Assembly: GCA_963721725.1 (NCBI GenBank) | Contig: CAVRLX010000017.1 | Location: forward strand, 124,001 to 188,000 | Source of the DNA: RI-153 sp963721725 | GTDB taxonomy: Bacteria; Chloroflexota; Anaerolineae; Caldilineales; Caldilineaceae | Direction: 5' to 3' | Length of the DNA stretch: 64,000 bases | Shown here: piece after piece, positions 1 to 8,415 of the stretch | Layout: the number at the start of each line of letters is the position of its first letter | How positions within the stretch are numbered: position 1 is the first letter of the stretch | Program-made: the position numbers and the translations under genes | Notes under the pieces: model-generated | The model's input: the letters and a program-made list of their open reading frames with translations, nothing else | Told to the model about the DNA's origin: nothing | Database searches by the model: none

Positions 1-231
1 CGCGGCAGGGTGCGCTATGCTGTGCAGGTGAAGCGCTACAAAGGTGGCGTCTCGCGGCGGGCGGTGAGCGATGCCGTGGCCGGCAAATATCACTTCAAGT
101 GCGACGCCGCCATGGTGGTCACCAACAGTTATTTTACGGCCGGGGCCAAAACTCTGGCAAACTCCACAAGTTGCACGCTGGTGGATCGGGACCAACTGGC
201 CGATTGGATCGTGGCTTTTCAGCAGGGGTGA
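1..231 (+). CDS. Mrr-like restriction endonuclease, C-terminal part (partial)
   Basis: The reading frame is open from the first base of the window and stops at a TGA at 229-231, so only the last 76 or so residues are present. The segment reads YAVQVKRYKG, then a GK-HF-CDAAMVVTNSYFT stretch and a final DRDQLADWI. This is the usual end of the Mrr/restriction-endonuclease-like fold: QVK is the (Q/E)xK half of the PD-(D/E)xK nuclease site and the TNSYFT segment follows it. Such domains cut modified or foreign DNA and are often fused to membrane or zinc-finger parts, which would lie outside the window. The stop nearly touches trmB. The family is fairly sure, the substrate unknown. Confidence 0.75.
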   Translation, partial: RGRVRYAVQVKRYKGGVSRRAVSDAVAGKYHFKCDAAMVVTNSYFTAGAKTLANSTSCTLVDRDQLADWIVAFQQG

Positions 232-236
232 AAGAA

Positions 237-1025
237 ATGGCGGCACAGCTTGACTACCACGCGGCCCCCTTCTCGCAGGGGCGCATGGACTTTGCCTGGG
301 AAGAACTGAGCGACGAAGAGAGAACGCAGTTGGATGCGGATTGGGCGGCGGGCAAAGGGCTAATTGGCGGCCACCCGAAACAGCGGCCCGGCCATGATCG
401 GCTGCCCGAATGGGGCATCAACCGCCCCTTTTTTCGCACCTTTGCCCTAGGAGATAAGCGTGGCTGGAACGGTGACCACGTTCACGCTGCGCTTGCCAGT
501 GACCGCCCATTGGAGATAGAAGTTGGTTTTGGACGCGGCGACTTTATTTTGGATCGCGCTGGGCGTCACCGGGATCGCATCTTTCTCGGCTATGAGGTAA
601 AGACCAAAGCCACGCGGCTGGCCCTAGATCGCATCGAGCGTCTGGGATTAGAAAATCTCTGGCTCAGCGATGACGATGTGCGCGTGAGCCTGCCCGAACT
701 CATCCCCGATGGGCGGCTGGATGCTGTGCATGTGCTCTTCCCGGACCCGTGGTGGAAGGAGCAGCACAAGATCAAACGGCTCTTTGCGCCGCCCTTTGTC
801 GATCTGCTGGCGGCCAAGATTCGCCCCGGCGGGCTGCTTCACTTCAAAAGCGATGTGGAACAGTACAACGAATTGGTCCGTTATCTGGTCGAGCAGCACG
901 CGGCCTTTGGTGAACATAACGCAGAGTTGGCCGAACGCATTGGCGACTATGCGCCCACACACCGCGAATATTGGTGCCGCAATCACAAATTACCGGTGTG
1001 GTCCAGTTATTTTGAACGAAGATAA
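237..1025 (+). CDS. trmB: tRNA (guanine-N7-)-methyltransferase
   Basis: TrmB methylates N7 of guanosine 46 in the tRNA variable loop using S-adenosylmethionine. The 262-residue product has the SAM-binding glycine motif EIEVGFGRGDF near residue 90 and the diagnostic FPDPWWKEQHKIKR block near residue 165, in which FPDPW and the following basic residues are the family signature. The C-terminus ends with WCRNHKLPVWSSYF. The ATG at 237 is chosen because it follows a purine-rich AGGGG stretch; an in-frame GTG at 228 overlaps the previous stop and is possible. About 80 N-terminal residues precede the methyltransferase core, longer than in E. coli TrmB. No frameshift seen. Confidence 0.93.
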   Translation: MAAQLDYHAAPFSQGRMDFAWEELSDEERTQLDADWAAGKGLIGGHPKQRPGHDRLPEWGINRPFFRTFALGDKRGWNGDHVHAALASDRPLEIEVGFGRGDFILDRAGRHRDRIFLGYEVKTKATRLALDRIERLGLENLWLSDDDVRVSLPELIPDGRLDAVHVLFPDPWWKEQHKIKRLFAPPFVDLLAAKIRPGGLLHFKSDVEQYNELVRYLVEQHAAFGEHNAELAERIGDYAPTHREYWCRNHKLPVWSSYFERR

Positions 1026-1040
1026 ATTGTATTTATACAT

Positions 1041-1110
1041 ATCTAGGGTGCGACGCACTCGCCATACAAGTTTTTATATCCAATCCACCCCTGGCGAGTG
1101 CGTCGCACCT
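1041..1110. repeat. Inverted repeat with 17-bp arms downstream of trmB
   Basis: GGTGCGACGCACTCGCC at 1047-1063 is the perfect reverse complement of 1093-1109, with a 29-base AT-rich loop. It lies just after the trmB stop and could end transcription, though no T-run follows. Bases 1041-1061 occur again, inverted, at 52724-52744 as an exact 21-bp match, so this is a dispersed element and not only a local hairpin. Confidence 0.8.
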
Positions 1111-1145
1111 GGGATAGTTACGATAAATTAACGAGAAAAGGTACG

Positions 1146-1912
1146 ATGAGCACTCCCACTTTAACCATTCTTGAAGAAGACAAGCACTGGTGGTTCGCCA
1201 GCCGCACGCGCGCCGATCTTGAAATATCTTGATGCCGCGCTAGGAGCATCCCAGCCAGGCCAGGATCGGCTGATCCTCGATGTGGGATCCGGCGCGGGCA
1301 ACATGGCGCATCATCTCGCCCACTATGGCCGTGTGATTGGGCTGGACTATAACCCGCGCCCGCTGGCGGTGGCAAAGGCACGGGCGTTGACTACTACGCG
1401 TGGATCGGGCATGACAATTGCCCTTTGTCGATGGCAGTTTCGATCTAGTGACGCTGTTGGACACAGTGGAACACATTGACGACGAACTGGGCGTCTTTGC
1501 CGAGGCATATCGTGTGCTCAAACCGGGCGGCAAACTCATGATCACGGTTCCCGCCTTTATGTGGCTGTGGAGCTATAACGACGTGATCAACGAGCACAAG
1601 CGGCGCTATACTGTGCGCGAGTTGCGCATGAAACTGGCGCTGAGCGGCTTCCGTGTCCAGCGCGCCAGCTACAACAACTTCTTCGTCTTCCCGCTGATTG
1701 CCGGGCTGCGGCTGTTGCGCCCCGACACGCCTGCGCTGGAAAGCCCGCACCTTACCGAAGAAACCGAAGTCTATCAGGTGGAGATGGAGCCAACGCCAGA
1801 GCCGGTCAATTCCATTTTGCACGGCGTCGGCTGGCTGGAAGCAGAACTCGTCGAGCGGCTCGATCTGCCTTTTGGCAGCAGTGTTCTTTGCATGGCAGAG
1901 AAGCCCCATTAA
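1146..1912 (+). CDS. Class I SAM-dependent methyltransferase (two frameshifts)
   Basis: Three frames must be joined to read the protein. It begins MSTPTLTILEEDKHWWF at the ATG at 1146, continues after about 1200 with ILKYLDAAL and the SAM motif LILDVGSGAGNMAHHL, and after about 1415 with LPFVDGSFDLVTLLDTVEH and the late motif VLKPGGKLMITVPAF. These are motifs I, IV and VI of class I methyltransferases of the Methyltransf_11 type. The HWWF N-terminus is usual for methyltransferases found beside glycosyltransferases, which fits the membrane glycosylation genes downstream. Whether the breaks are sequencing errors or decay cannot be told from one read-out; all core motifs survive. The stop TAA is part of a GCAAAGGCGCAA repeat. 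Confidence 0.75.
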
Positions 1913-2043
1913 ACGCAAAGGCGCAACGGTGCAAAGAAGCAAGCAGAGAGCAGGTGGCAAGTCGCAGGTGAGCGTGGGAGAAACGCATCACGCATCACGC
2001 ATCACGCAGTCACCCCGTCACCTTGTCACCTCTTCATCCTGTC
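1910..2043. repeat. Cluster of short repeats between genes
   Basis: The spacer holds three repeat families in series: a GCAAAGGCGCAA type (1911-1935), a tandem ATCACGC type (about 1985-2008) and a CACCTTGTCACC type (2011-2040). The same three recur elsewhere in the window. The last one runs into the start of the next gene, whose proposed TTG start lies inside it. Confidence 0.7.
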
Positions 2044-4932
2044 ATTCTCATCCTCTTCACCCTTCTCACCCTCGTTCTCTCCTGGCCGTTGCCGCTGCGC
2101 ATCTTCGACTGGGTTCCCGGCGTGGCGCAGTGGGCCTTTGATGAATCTACCTTTGTGTGGAACATCTGGTATTTCAAGCACAGCCTGATCGACGGGCTGC
2201 GCAGTCCGCTGCACACAGATCTGCTCTACTATCCCCTGGGCATTGATCTGATCCTCTACACCTACAACTTTTTCAACGCCATCATCGCCCAACCGTTGCA
2301 CATGGCGATTGGGCTGGTCTTTGCCAGCAACGTCACCGTGCTGCTGAGTACGATTCTGAGCGGATACGGCGCGTTTCTGCTGGTGCGCTATCTGCTCAGC
2401 GGACGACAGACGACGGACCGCAGTGCGCAGACCGCAGACAGTGAAATTCACAATTCACCATTCACCATTCACCATTCGCAATTCTCCCCACACCTTGTCA
2501 CCCTGTCATCCCTCCTTGCCGGTATCCTCTATGCCTTCGCGTCAAACCGCGCCATCTATGCCACCCTGGGCCACTACGACATGGTCACCACCCAGTGGAT
2601 CCCCTTTTACGCGCTGACACTGCTGCAAAGTCTGGATGCCCGCCGCGGCCCGGCACAACGGCGCAACTCCGCGCGGCTGGCCGGGATCTTCTTTGCCTTT
2701 AATGGCCTGGCGGAGATGATCACCGCGGTCTTTTTGGCGATCTTTACGATCATCGTCGTACTGGGGCAGATTTTTTCAACGCAGAGGCGCAAAGGCGCAG
2801 AGGCGCACAGAGAGAAAGAGCGAGAACCACGCATTACGCATCACGCATTACGCCTTACTCTTTCCTCTTTACTCCTCATCGGCCTCACCGCCTTCCTGCT
2901 CTGGTCGCCAGTGCTTGTGCCAATTCTCGTCCAGTTTCTGACCAACGACTTTTCGTTGAAGGGCTGGGGCGAGGCGATCCCGCTCAGCACGGATCTGCTG
3001 GGATGGTTTACGCCCACGGTGCTGCACCCCCTCTTCGGCGGCGATCTGGTGGCCGAGTTGCGCCGTGTGCAATTGCGGGCGCTGGAAGGCGGCGTCACTG
3101 GCTTTCGCGATGTCAACACAGTCTTCGTGGGGTGGGTGAGCCTGGGGCTGGCGCTGTTGGGCGCGTGGCGCTATGGCAAGCGGGTGGCGATCTGGCTGTG
3201 GACGGCGCTGATCTTCGGCCTGTTTACACTTGGCCCCTTTTTGCAGATCAACGGCCAATATCGCTTCGATCTTGACGGTGTCGAAACCAGCTTTCCGCTG
3301 CCCTTTGCTCTGCTCCATTCCATCCCGATTATCAAAGCCAACCGCGCCCCCAACCGCAACAGCGTGATCCTGATGCTGGCAGTGGCGGTGCTGGTTGGCT
3401 ATGCCGTCTATTGGATATTGGGGAAAGTAAAGAATAAAGAATTAAGAATGGGTAGATTTTCTTTCCGCCAATGGGCACCCCTCATGCTTCATTCTTTATT
3501 CATTTTTCTCCTCCTCTTCGAACATCTCGCCCTGCCCCTGCCCCTTTCGGATGCGCGCGTGCCTGCCGTCTATGAAATCATCGCCGCTGACCCGCGCCCG
3601 GTGAGCGTGATGCACGCGCCGCTGGGCTGGCGTAACAGTTTCGGCGTCTTTGGGGCGGAACGCACCCAATTGCAATACTTTCAGACGGTTCACGACAAGC
3701 CCATGATCGGCGGCAACATCAGCCGCGCGCCCGATTTCAAGATGGACTATTTCAAACGCATTCCACTCTTTGAGGCCATCGCTCAGATCGAAAATGGCAA
3801 TGAAGTGCCCGCAGAACTGGCAGAAGCCGCCGCCGCCCAGGCCAACGAGTTGGTCTACCTTTACAACGTGGGCTATGTGCTGCTGATGCCGCCCATCGAA
3901 CAGCGCTTTCCCTATGCCGACACGTGGCAGGCAACCTGGGATTTTTATAAAGCCGTGTTGCCGCTGGAAAGCGCGCCTTTCTGGACCGGCGACGGCATTG
4001 AAGCGTACCGGGTGATCCAGCCCAACGGCGCAGATTCGTTTACGCTGGATCTGGGCACGGCGGGGACGTTCCCCTATCGCGGCGATGGCTGGGACGATGC
4101 CGAGACGGACACGCCCTACGGGCTGGCGGCGATCTGGGCCACAGCCGAGCAGAGTTGTCTCTTCCTGCCCTTGCGCACCCTCGAAACGGATGCAGTCTAT
4201 GCGTTGCATGCTCAAATTCGCCCGTTTGATTACCCAGGCAGTTCACCGCAGACCGCGCAGGTTATCGTCAACGGCACGGCGTTGGAAACGATTGACCTTG
4301 CCAACGACTGGCAGACGGGAAACTGGCGGGTTCCCGCTTCCAGCCTGCGCAACTCGGTAAACCAAGTCTGTTTTGAGTGGGGATACACAGCTATACCGCG
4401 CACGGTGATCGGCGGCAATCGTCAGATCGGCAGCACCGGCGTCTCGCTGCCTGTGGATGTGGAGTTGAAAGCCTTTGCCGACGGAGCCTGGATCTCGGTC
4501 TTTGATGAAAAGAGTGGCGCGGCGGTGGATGGATCGGCGGGGCGGCGCGGCGTGAACGTCACCGTGCTCGATCCGCAAAGCGGCGAGATCGTCGCCATGC
4601 AGGGCTTTGACACAGCCGCCAACGCCTTTGAAAGCGAAAATCTGCGCGCCTTCTTGGCACAGATCCCACAGGGCAGCCCGGTGCTGATTGCCAGCCGTGG
4701 CGAGGCCGGGGCATTTCTCGACACGACGTTTGAGGATATCGGGGCTTTGTTTGCTTTGGATGAATTGCGCCAGAATCAGTTTGCACTGATCGGCGTCAAA
4801 GGGGCGGCAGCAGGCACAGCGCTTCAGATGCTCGACCCCAACGAGGCGTTTCTGCGCCTGGGGCTAAATCCGGATCGGCGGTCGCTGGCGGCAGCCGTGG
4901 GGCAGGTGGAGGTGATAAAAAGTAAGAAGTAA
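2023..4932 (+). CDS. Large polytopic membrane protein, YfhO/ArnT-like glycosyltransferase candidate
   Basis: The 969-residue product has about ten or more hydrophobic helices in its first 500 residues, then a soluble, probably extracytoplasmic C-terminal half. The loop after the first helix contains an acidic WAFDESTFVWNIWYF stretch followed by LLYYPLG, a layout like that of GT-C polyprenyl-phosphate sugar transferases and YfhO-type proteins; I see no decisive catalytic signature. The TTG at 2023 is the first usable start but sits in a repeat, so the N-terminus is uncertain. Three loops between helices are built from repeat DNA (near 2405-2515, 2772-2862 and 3418-3510), in frame. The neighbouring GT2 and DUF2723 genes suggest a shared role in cell-surface or protein glycosylation. 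Confidence 0.75.
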   Translation: MSPLHPVILILFTLLTLVLSWPLPLRIFDWVPGVAQWAFDESTFVWNIWYFKHSLIDGLRSPLHTDLLYYPLGIDLILYTYNFFNAIIAQPLHMAIGLVFASNVTVLLSTILSGYGAFLLVRYLLSGRQTTDRSAQTADSEIHNSPFTIHHSQFSPHLVTLSSLLAGILYAFASNRAIYATLGHYDMVTTQWIPFYALTLLQSLDARRGPAQRRNSARLAGIFFAFNGLAEMITAVFLAIFTIIVVLGQIFSTQRRKGAEAHREKEREPRITHHALRLTLSSLLLIGLTAFLLWSPVLVPILVQFLTNDFSLKGWGEAIPLSTDLLGWFTPTVLHPLFGGDLVAELRRVQLRALEGGVTGFRDVNTVFVGWVSLGLALLGAWRYGKRVAIWLWTALIFGLFTLGPFLQINGQYRFDLDGVETSFPLPFALLHSIPIIKANRAPNRNSVILMLAVAVLVGYAVYWILGKVKNKELRMGRFSFRQWAPLMLHSLFIFLLLFEHLALPLPLSDARVPAVYEIIAADPRPVSVMHAPLGWRNSFGVFGAERTQLQYFQTVHDKPMIGGNISRAPDFKMDYFKRIPLFEAIAQIENGNEVPAELAEAAAAQANELVYLYNVGYVLLMPPIEQRFPYADTWQATWDFYKAVLPLESAPFWTGDGIEAYRVIQPNGADSFTLDLGTAGTFPYRGDGWDDAETDTPYGLAAIWATAEQSCLFLPLRTLETDAVYALHAQIRPFDYPGSSPQTAQVIVNGTALETIDLANDWQTGNWRVPASSLRNSVNQVCFEWGYTAIPRTVIGGNRQIGSTGVSLPVDVELKAFADGAWISVFDEKSGAAVDGSAGRRGVNVTVLDPQSGEIVAMQGFDTAANAFESENLRAFLAQIPQGSPVLIASRGEAGAFLDTTFEDIGALFALDELRQNQFALIGVKGAAAGTALQMLDPNEAFLRLGLNPDRRSLAAAVGQVEVIKSKK
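2405..2515. repeat. Repeat island inside a coding region (ATTCACC / CACCTTGTCACC families)
   Basis: Bases 2440-2482 are a run of ATTCACAATTC and CCATTCACC units, and 2489-2513 repeat the CACCTTGTCACCCTGTCA unit seen at 2011-2040 and 6355-6383. The island is translated in frame as a polar loop (TDRSAQTADSEIHNS..., then SPHLVTLSS) between two predicted membrane helices of the 2023-4932 protein. Confidence 0.75.
2772..2862. repeat. Repeat island inside a coding region (GCAAAGGCGCAGAGG / ACGCATCACGC families)
   Basis: AACGCAGAGGCGCAAAGG at about 2779 followed by CACGCATTACGCATCACGC at about 2828 are members of two intergenic repeat families. Here they are translated in frame as the basic loop STQRRKGAEAHREKERE and THHALRLTL, between membrane helices of the 2023-4932 protein. 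Confidence 0.78.
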
Positions 4933-4950
4933 GAAATATTCACCAAGCGT

Positions 4951-5731
4951 TTACTCCTTACTCTTTACGCTGCGCCGCTGCAATTGCGCAATCGCCCAAT
5001 CCCAGGGTAGCGCACCTGTACGCAGCCGCAACAGCGTATAAAAGGCTTTGTAGATCTCAGTTTTGCTGATCTTGCTGTCGCCTTCGGTGCGGTTGACAAA
5101 GGTAATCGGCACTTCGCCAATGCGAAAGCCCGCCCGTTGGCAGTGAAAGGCCATCTCGATGAGAAAGCTGTAGCCGCTGCTAAAGATCTGGTCGAGATCG
5201 ATCGTTTCCAACACACGGCGGCGATAACAGCGAAAGCCCGCCGTGCAATCATGCAGGGTGACGCCCAACCCAGATGTGGGCCAGCCAGTTGGCAACATAG
5301 CTGATAAACTTGCGCATGGGCGTGCTGCCCACCACCGCACCGCCCGGCACATAGCGACTCCCCACCACCAGATCATAGCCAGCCGCTGCCTTTGCCAGCA
5401 GATCGGGCAGGCTTTCCGGGCTGTGGCTAAAATCGGCATCCATGGTGCAAAGATAGTGATATTGATGGCGCAGCCCAAAGGCAAAGCCCGCCCGGTAGGC
5501 TGTGCCCAGACCCAATTTGCCGGGGCGGTGCAACACATGCACGCCACTATCCCCAGCCGCCAGCACATCGGCGATCTGTCCGGTTCCGTCGGGCGAGTTG
5601 TCATCCACCACCAGCACATGCACGTTGTCGGGCAGGGCACGCAAACGCGCCACCAGCTTTGCCAGGTTCTCTTTTTCGTTATAAGTCGGCACAATCATCA
5701 GCGCCTGACCATACCAGTCGGGTCGATTCAT
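4951..5731 (-). CDS. Polyprenol monophosphomannose synthase, GT2 family (one frameshift)
   Basis: The N-terminal part (start 5731) reads MIVPTYNEKENL, VLVVDDNSPDGTG and MDADFSH: the GT2 nucleotide-sugar site with the DDN and DAD metal-binding residues typical of dolichol-phosphate mannose synthases. The frame ends early at 5249, while another frame carries the continuation LHDCTAGFRCYRR, GYSFLIEMAF and FVNRTEGDSK to a stop at 4951; these are conserved in the same family. A single indel near 5262-5275, beside a GGG run, joins them. The enzyme transfers mannose from GDP-mannose to a polyprenyl phosphate, giving the donor used by membrane GT-C enzymes such as its two neighbours. No C-terminal membrane helices are present. 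Confidence 0.85.
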
Positions 5732-5796
5732 GGGGTTCGTTTCGGCAGTCGAATAGAGAATATCATCAAGCCAGCCATCGGTTCATTATCCGTTCA

Positions 5797-7747
5797 ATGG
5801 AATCACCGGTCAAATTTGCCACTTTTGTAAATAGACGCACTTTTCGCCAGCCTGACTTCTTGATTGCGCTGGGATTGGGCGCGCTCACCTTTGCGCTCTA
5901 TGCCAGCACCGCCGCGCCGGGTCTGCTCGACGGTGACCCCGGCGAGTTTCAGTTTGCCGCCTGGCGCTGGGGATTGGCTCACCCCACAGGCTACCCGCTC
6001 TATCTGATCCTGGGTGGGCTTTGGCAACACGGGCTGGCGCTTTTTGGCGCAGATCCGGCCTGGGCGCTGAACCTGCTCAGCGCGCTTTTCGGCGCGGCCA
6101 CGGTTGCCCTGCTCTACGACTTTACGGTCCACACTCTGCCCCTCGGCCCAGCCCGCCGCCCCGCCGCCCTTTTCGCCGCCCTGCTCCTCGCCCTCAACCC
6201 CACCTTTTGGAGCCAAAGCACCATCGCCGAGGTCTATACGCTGCACGCGTTGCTTATCGTCCTCGTGCTGCGGGCAGCGCTGGTGGCTGGGGCGGGACAG
6301 CGGATGGCAGACGACACAGCACGCACCCCGCACCACGTATCACGCAACATCCAATCACCTTGTCACCTTGTCACCCTGTCATTCTCTCTCGGCCTCGCCC
6401 TCTCGCACCACCGCACCGCGCTCTTTCTGCTCCCCGGCCTGCTGCTGTGGAGGTTTTGGCGGGATCGGCGCTGGTGGCAGCGTGGGCGAGTCTGGATCTC
6501 GTTGCTCCTGGGGATGGGCCTGCCACAACTGCTCTATCTCTACATTCCCCTGCGCAGTGGAGCCGGCGCGTCGCCCTGGCTCTATCCGCGCCTGAACGGC
6601 GAAACGCTGGCCCTCTATCAACAAAGCTGGCAGGGCTTCCTCGATTTCATCACCGGCAGCGTCTTCGCCGTCAGCTTTTTGGATCTGCCCGGCGCGGTGG
6701 CACGGCTCGCGCAGATGGCCGAACTCTGGCTCCAGCATTTTGGCTGGCTTGGCATCGCGCTCATGCTGTTCGGGCTGATCACACTGATCCGCCGCCGCCA
6801 ATGGGCGCTGCTGCTGCTGACCCTGCCCTTCGCCCTGCTCTTGCAAATCTTCAACCTCTTCTACGGCATCGGCGACATCTACGTTTTCTACATTCCGCTC
6901 TATCTTGTGGGCAGCGTGTGGGCGGGAGTGGCGATTGGCGATCTGGCGATTGGCGATTGGGTGGAAAGACGCAACACGCATTACGCTTTACTCATTACTC
7001 CTTATTTTTACCCTCCTTCCCCTCCTGCGCTTCTACCCCCAGATCGATCAGTCTGACAACAACACGGCGCGGGTACTGTGGGCGGCGATTCTGAATGCAA
7101 AACCGCCCGCGGACGCGATTCTTGTGAGCAACGACCGCAACGAGATTGTGCCGCTCTATTATTTACAAAACGTGGAAGGCAAGACGGCGGGAATCACAGG
7201 CATCTTTCCGCTGTTGATGCCAGAGGAGCGCTTTGCTGATGTGGGCGCGGTGGTCGAGACGGCGCTGAGTGCCGGGGAGCGTCCTGTCTTTTTAATCAAG
7301 CCCATGCCGGGGCTAGAAGTGCGCTACGATCTGCGCCCGGCGGCTGCGCCACTGGTGGAAGTGCTGGGCGCGGTAACCGTGCCGCCGGATCTGCGGGCGC
7401 TTGATCAAGCGTTGGGCCCGCTCACGCTGCTGGGCTATACCTGGGGCGAGGAGATGGACACAGCCGAGATAGTGCTCTATTGGCGGGTGGACGCGCCGCT
7501 GGATGACACATACACCAGCACGGTGCAGATCTTCGATGGCGCTGGCAATCGCCTGGCACAACAAGATCGTCAGCCCGGCGGTGATTTCTACCCAACCGGG
7601 CTGTGGAAACCGGGCGAAATTCTGCGCGAGCGCCATACGCTGACCCTCAACGGCGAACAGCCCATCACCGCGCTGGTGGGCATGTATCGGCAAAGCGGAG
7701 CGGAGTTTATCCACCTTGCCCCAGCGCTGACGTGGGAATTGCCGTAG
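5797..7747 (+). CDS. DUF2723-type membrane glycosyltransferase (one frameshift in a repeat)
   Basis: The start is the ATG at 5797. The first helix is followed by GLLDGDPGEFQFAAW and AHPTGYPLYLIL, the hallmark of DUF2723 membrane proteins, and later by NPTFWSQSTIAEVYTLHALL. About ten membrane helices follow. Near 6990 the frame breaks inside a repeat island, and the product continues in another frame as LLPLLRFYPQIDQSDN... with a soluble C-terminal domain to the stop at 7747; total about 650 residues. The family is related to GT39 mannosyltransferases; the acidic residues after helix 1 would be the catalytic candidates. Together with the adjacent mannose-phosphate donor synthase it probably mannosylates surface proteins or lipids. 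Confidence 0.8.
6311..6385. repeat. Repeat island inside the DUF2723 gene
   Basis: CACGCACCCCGCACCACG and ATCACGCAACATCC units are followed by TCACCTTGTCACCTTGTCACC, matching the repeats at 1985-2040 and 2489-2513. They are translated in frame as RTPHHVSRNIQSPCHLVTLS between predicted membrane helices. Confidence 0.75.
6925..7010. repeat. Second repeat island in the DUF2723 gene, site of its frameshift
   Basis: Three GGCGATTGG-like units (6934-6960) are followed by ACGCAACACGCATTACGC and CTCATTACTCC. The reading frame of the glycosyltransferase changes here, so the break may be a repeat-length change and not a random error. Confidence 0.7.
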
Positions 7748-7770
7748 TAATTTTAACGATTTTCAGTTGC

Positions 7771-7799
7771 TTGACACATACATACAATATACATACACT
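7771..7799 (+). promoter_or_regulatory. Sigma-70-type promoter of brnTA
   Basis: TTGACA at 7771-7776 and TACACT at 7794-7799 are separated by 17 bases. The spacer consists of ACATAC/ATATAC repeats, a plausible operator for the BrnA repressor. Transcription would start within a few bases of the brnT ATG at 7807, giving a very short or absent leader. Confidence 0.6.
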
Positions 7800-7806
7800 T
7801 AGGTAA

Positions 7807-8070
7807 ATGAAATTTCAATTTGACCCTGCAAAGGCTAAAAGCAACCAAAGAAAGCATAAAGTCTCTTTTGCAGATGCAGAAGGCGTCTTTTCTGATCCTT
7901 TGGCGATCCATCTTGCCGATCCATTGGACGAAGAAGAGAGATTTGTAGCGGTTGGGATGGGGAGTGCAAGTCAGATTCTAGTGGTGGTTTACACACTGCG
8001 TAGCGATGAAATTAGGCTTATTTCAGTTCGGCGGGCAACCCGTCGTGAGGTAAAAGACTATGAAAGCTGA
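7807..8070 (+). CDS. brnT: BrnT family ribonuclease toxin
   Basis: The 87-residue protein reads FQFDPAKAKSNQRKHKVSF, then VYTLRSDEIRLISVRRAT and a terminal REVKDYE. This is the BrnT fold: an N-terminal FDxxKxxxNxxKHxxxF motif and a C-terminal RxISxRxAxxxE motif with the RNase residues. BrnT is an RNase that stops translation until bound by BrnA. The gene is preceded by a good promoter but no clear ribosome binding site, suggesting near-leaderless initiation. It overlaps brnA by 11 bases, the normal toxin-first order of this system. Confidence 0.92.
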   Translation: MKFQFDPAKAKSNQRKHKVSFADAEGVFSDPLAIHLADPLDEEERFVAVGMGSASQILVVVYTLRSDEIRLISVRRATRREVKDYES

Positions 8071-8330
8071 GTATGATTTCTCCAAAGGCGAGCGGGGCGC
8101 GCTCCGTTTCCAGCCCAGGGAAAACTCGCATCACGATTTATATTGACAATGCAACGCTGGATGAATTCCGCGCAAGGGCTGAGGCAGCGGGGACGGGATA
8201 TCAAACCATGATGAACGATGCCCTTGCCGAATTATCTAAGCAGGGTACAGAGAAACCCGTGACTGAATCTGTATTGCGGCGTGTTCTACAAGAGGAACGT
8301 CTCGCCGCTGAGCAGACCATCCCCGCTTAA
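8060..8330 (+). CDS. brnA: BrnA family antitoxin (one frameshift)
   Basis: Read from the ATG at 8060 the product starts MKAEYDFSKGERGALRFQP, the normal BrnA N-terminus, but this frame ends after 28 residues. A second frame carries GKTRITIYIDNATLDEFRA and GYQTMMNDAL, the ribbon-helix-helix DNA-binding part, to the stop at 8330. One indel near 8113-8122 (CAGCCCAGGGAAAA) joins them. An internal ATG at 8073 gives an 85-residue frame without the toxin-contacting N-terminus. BrnA neutralises BrnT and represses the operon. With the frame truly broken the toxin would be uncontrolled, so a sequencing error is likelier. Confidence 0.85.
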
Positions 8331-8415
8331 TTCAATTCGGTCTGCCCCCACCTGTAAGGCCACAGTGGGTGGGTGCGTAGCATTTACCGAGCTACGCACT
8401 CACGCTACTGCTTCC

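Noticed and set aside
2440..2482. Short tandem ATTCACC units as a CRISPR array
   Set aside because: Units are 7-9 bases, adjacent without spacers, inside a coding frame, and no cas gene is present.
8073..8330. 85-residue frame as the complete BrnA
   Set aside because: The normal BrnA N-terminus is encoded just upstream in another frame, starting at 8060 and overlapping brnT, so the shorter frame is only the rest after an indel.
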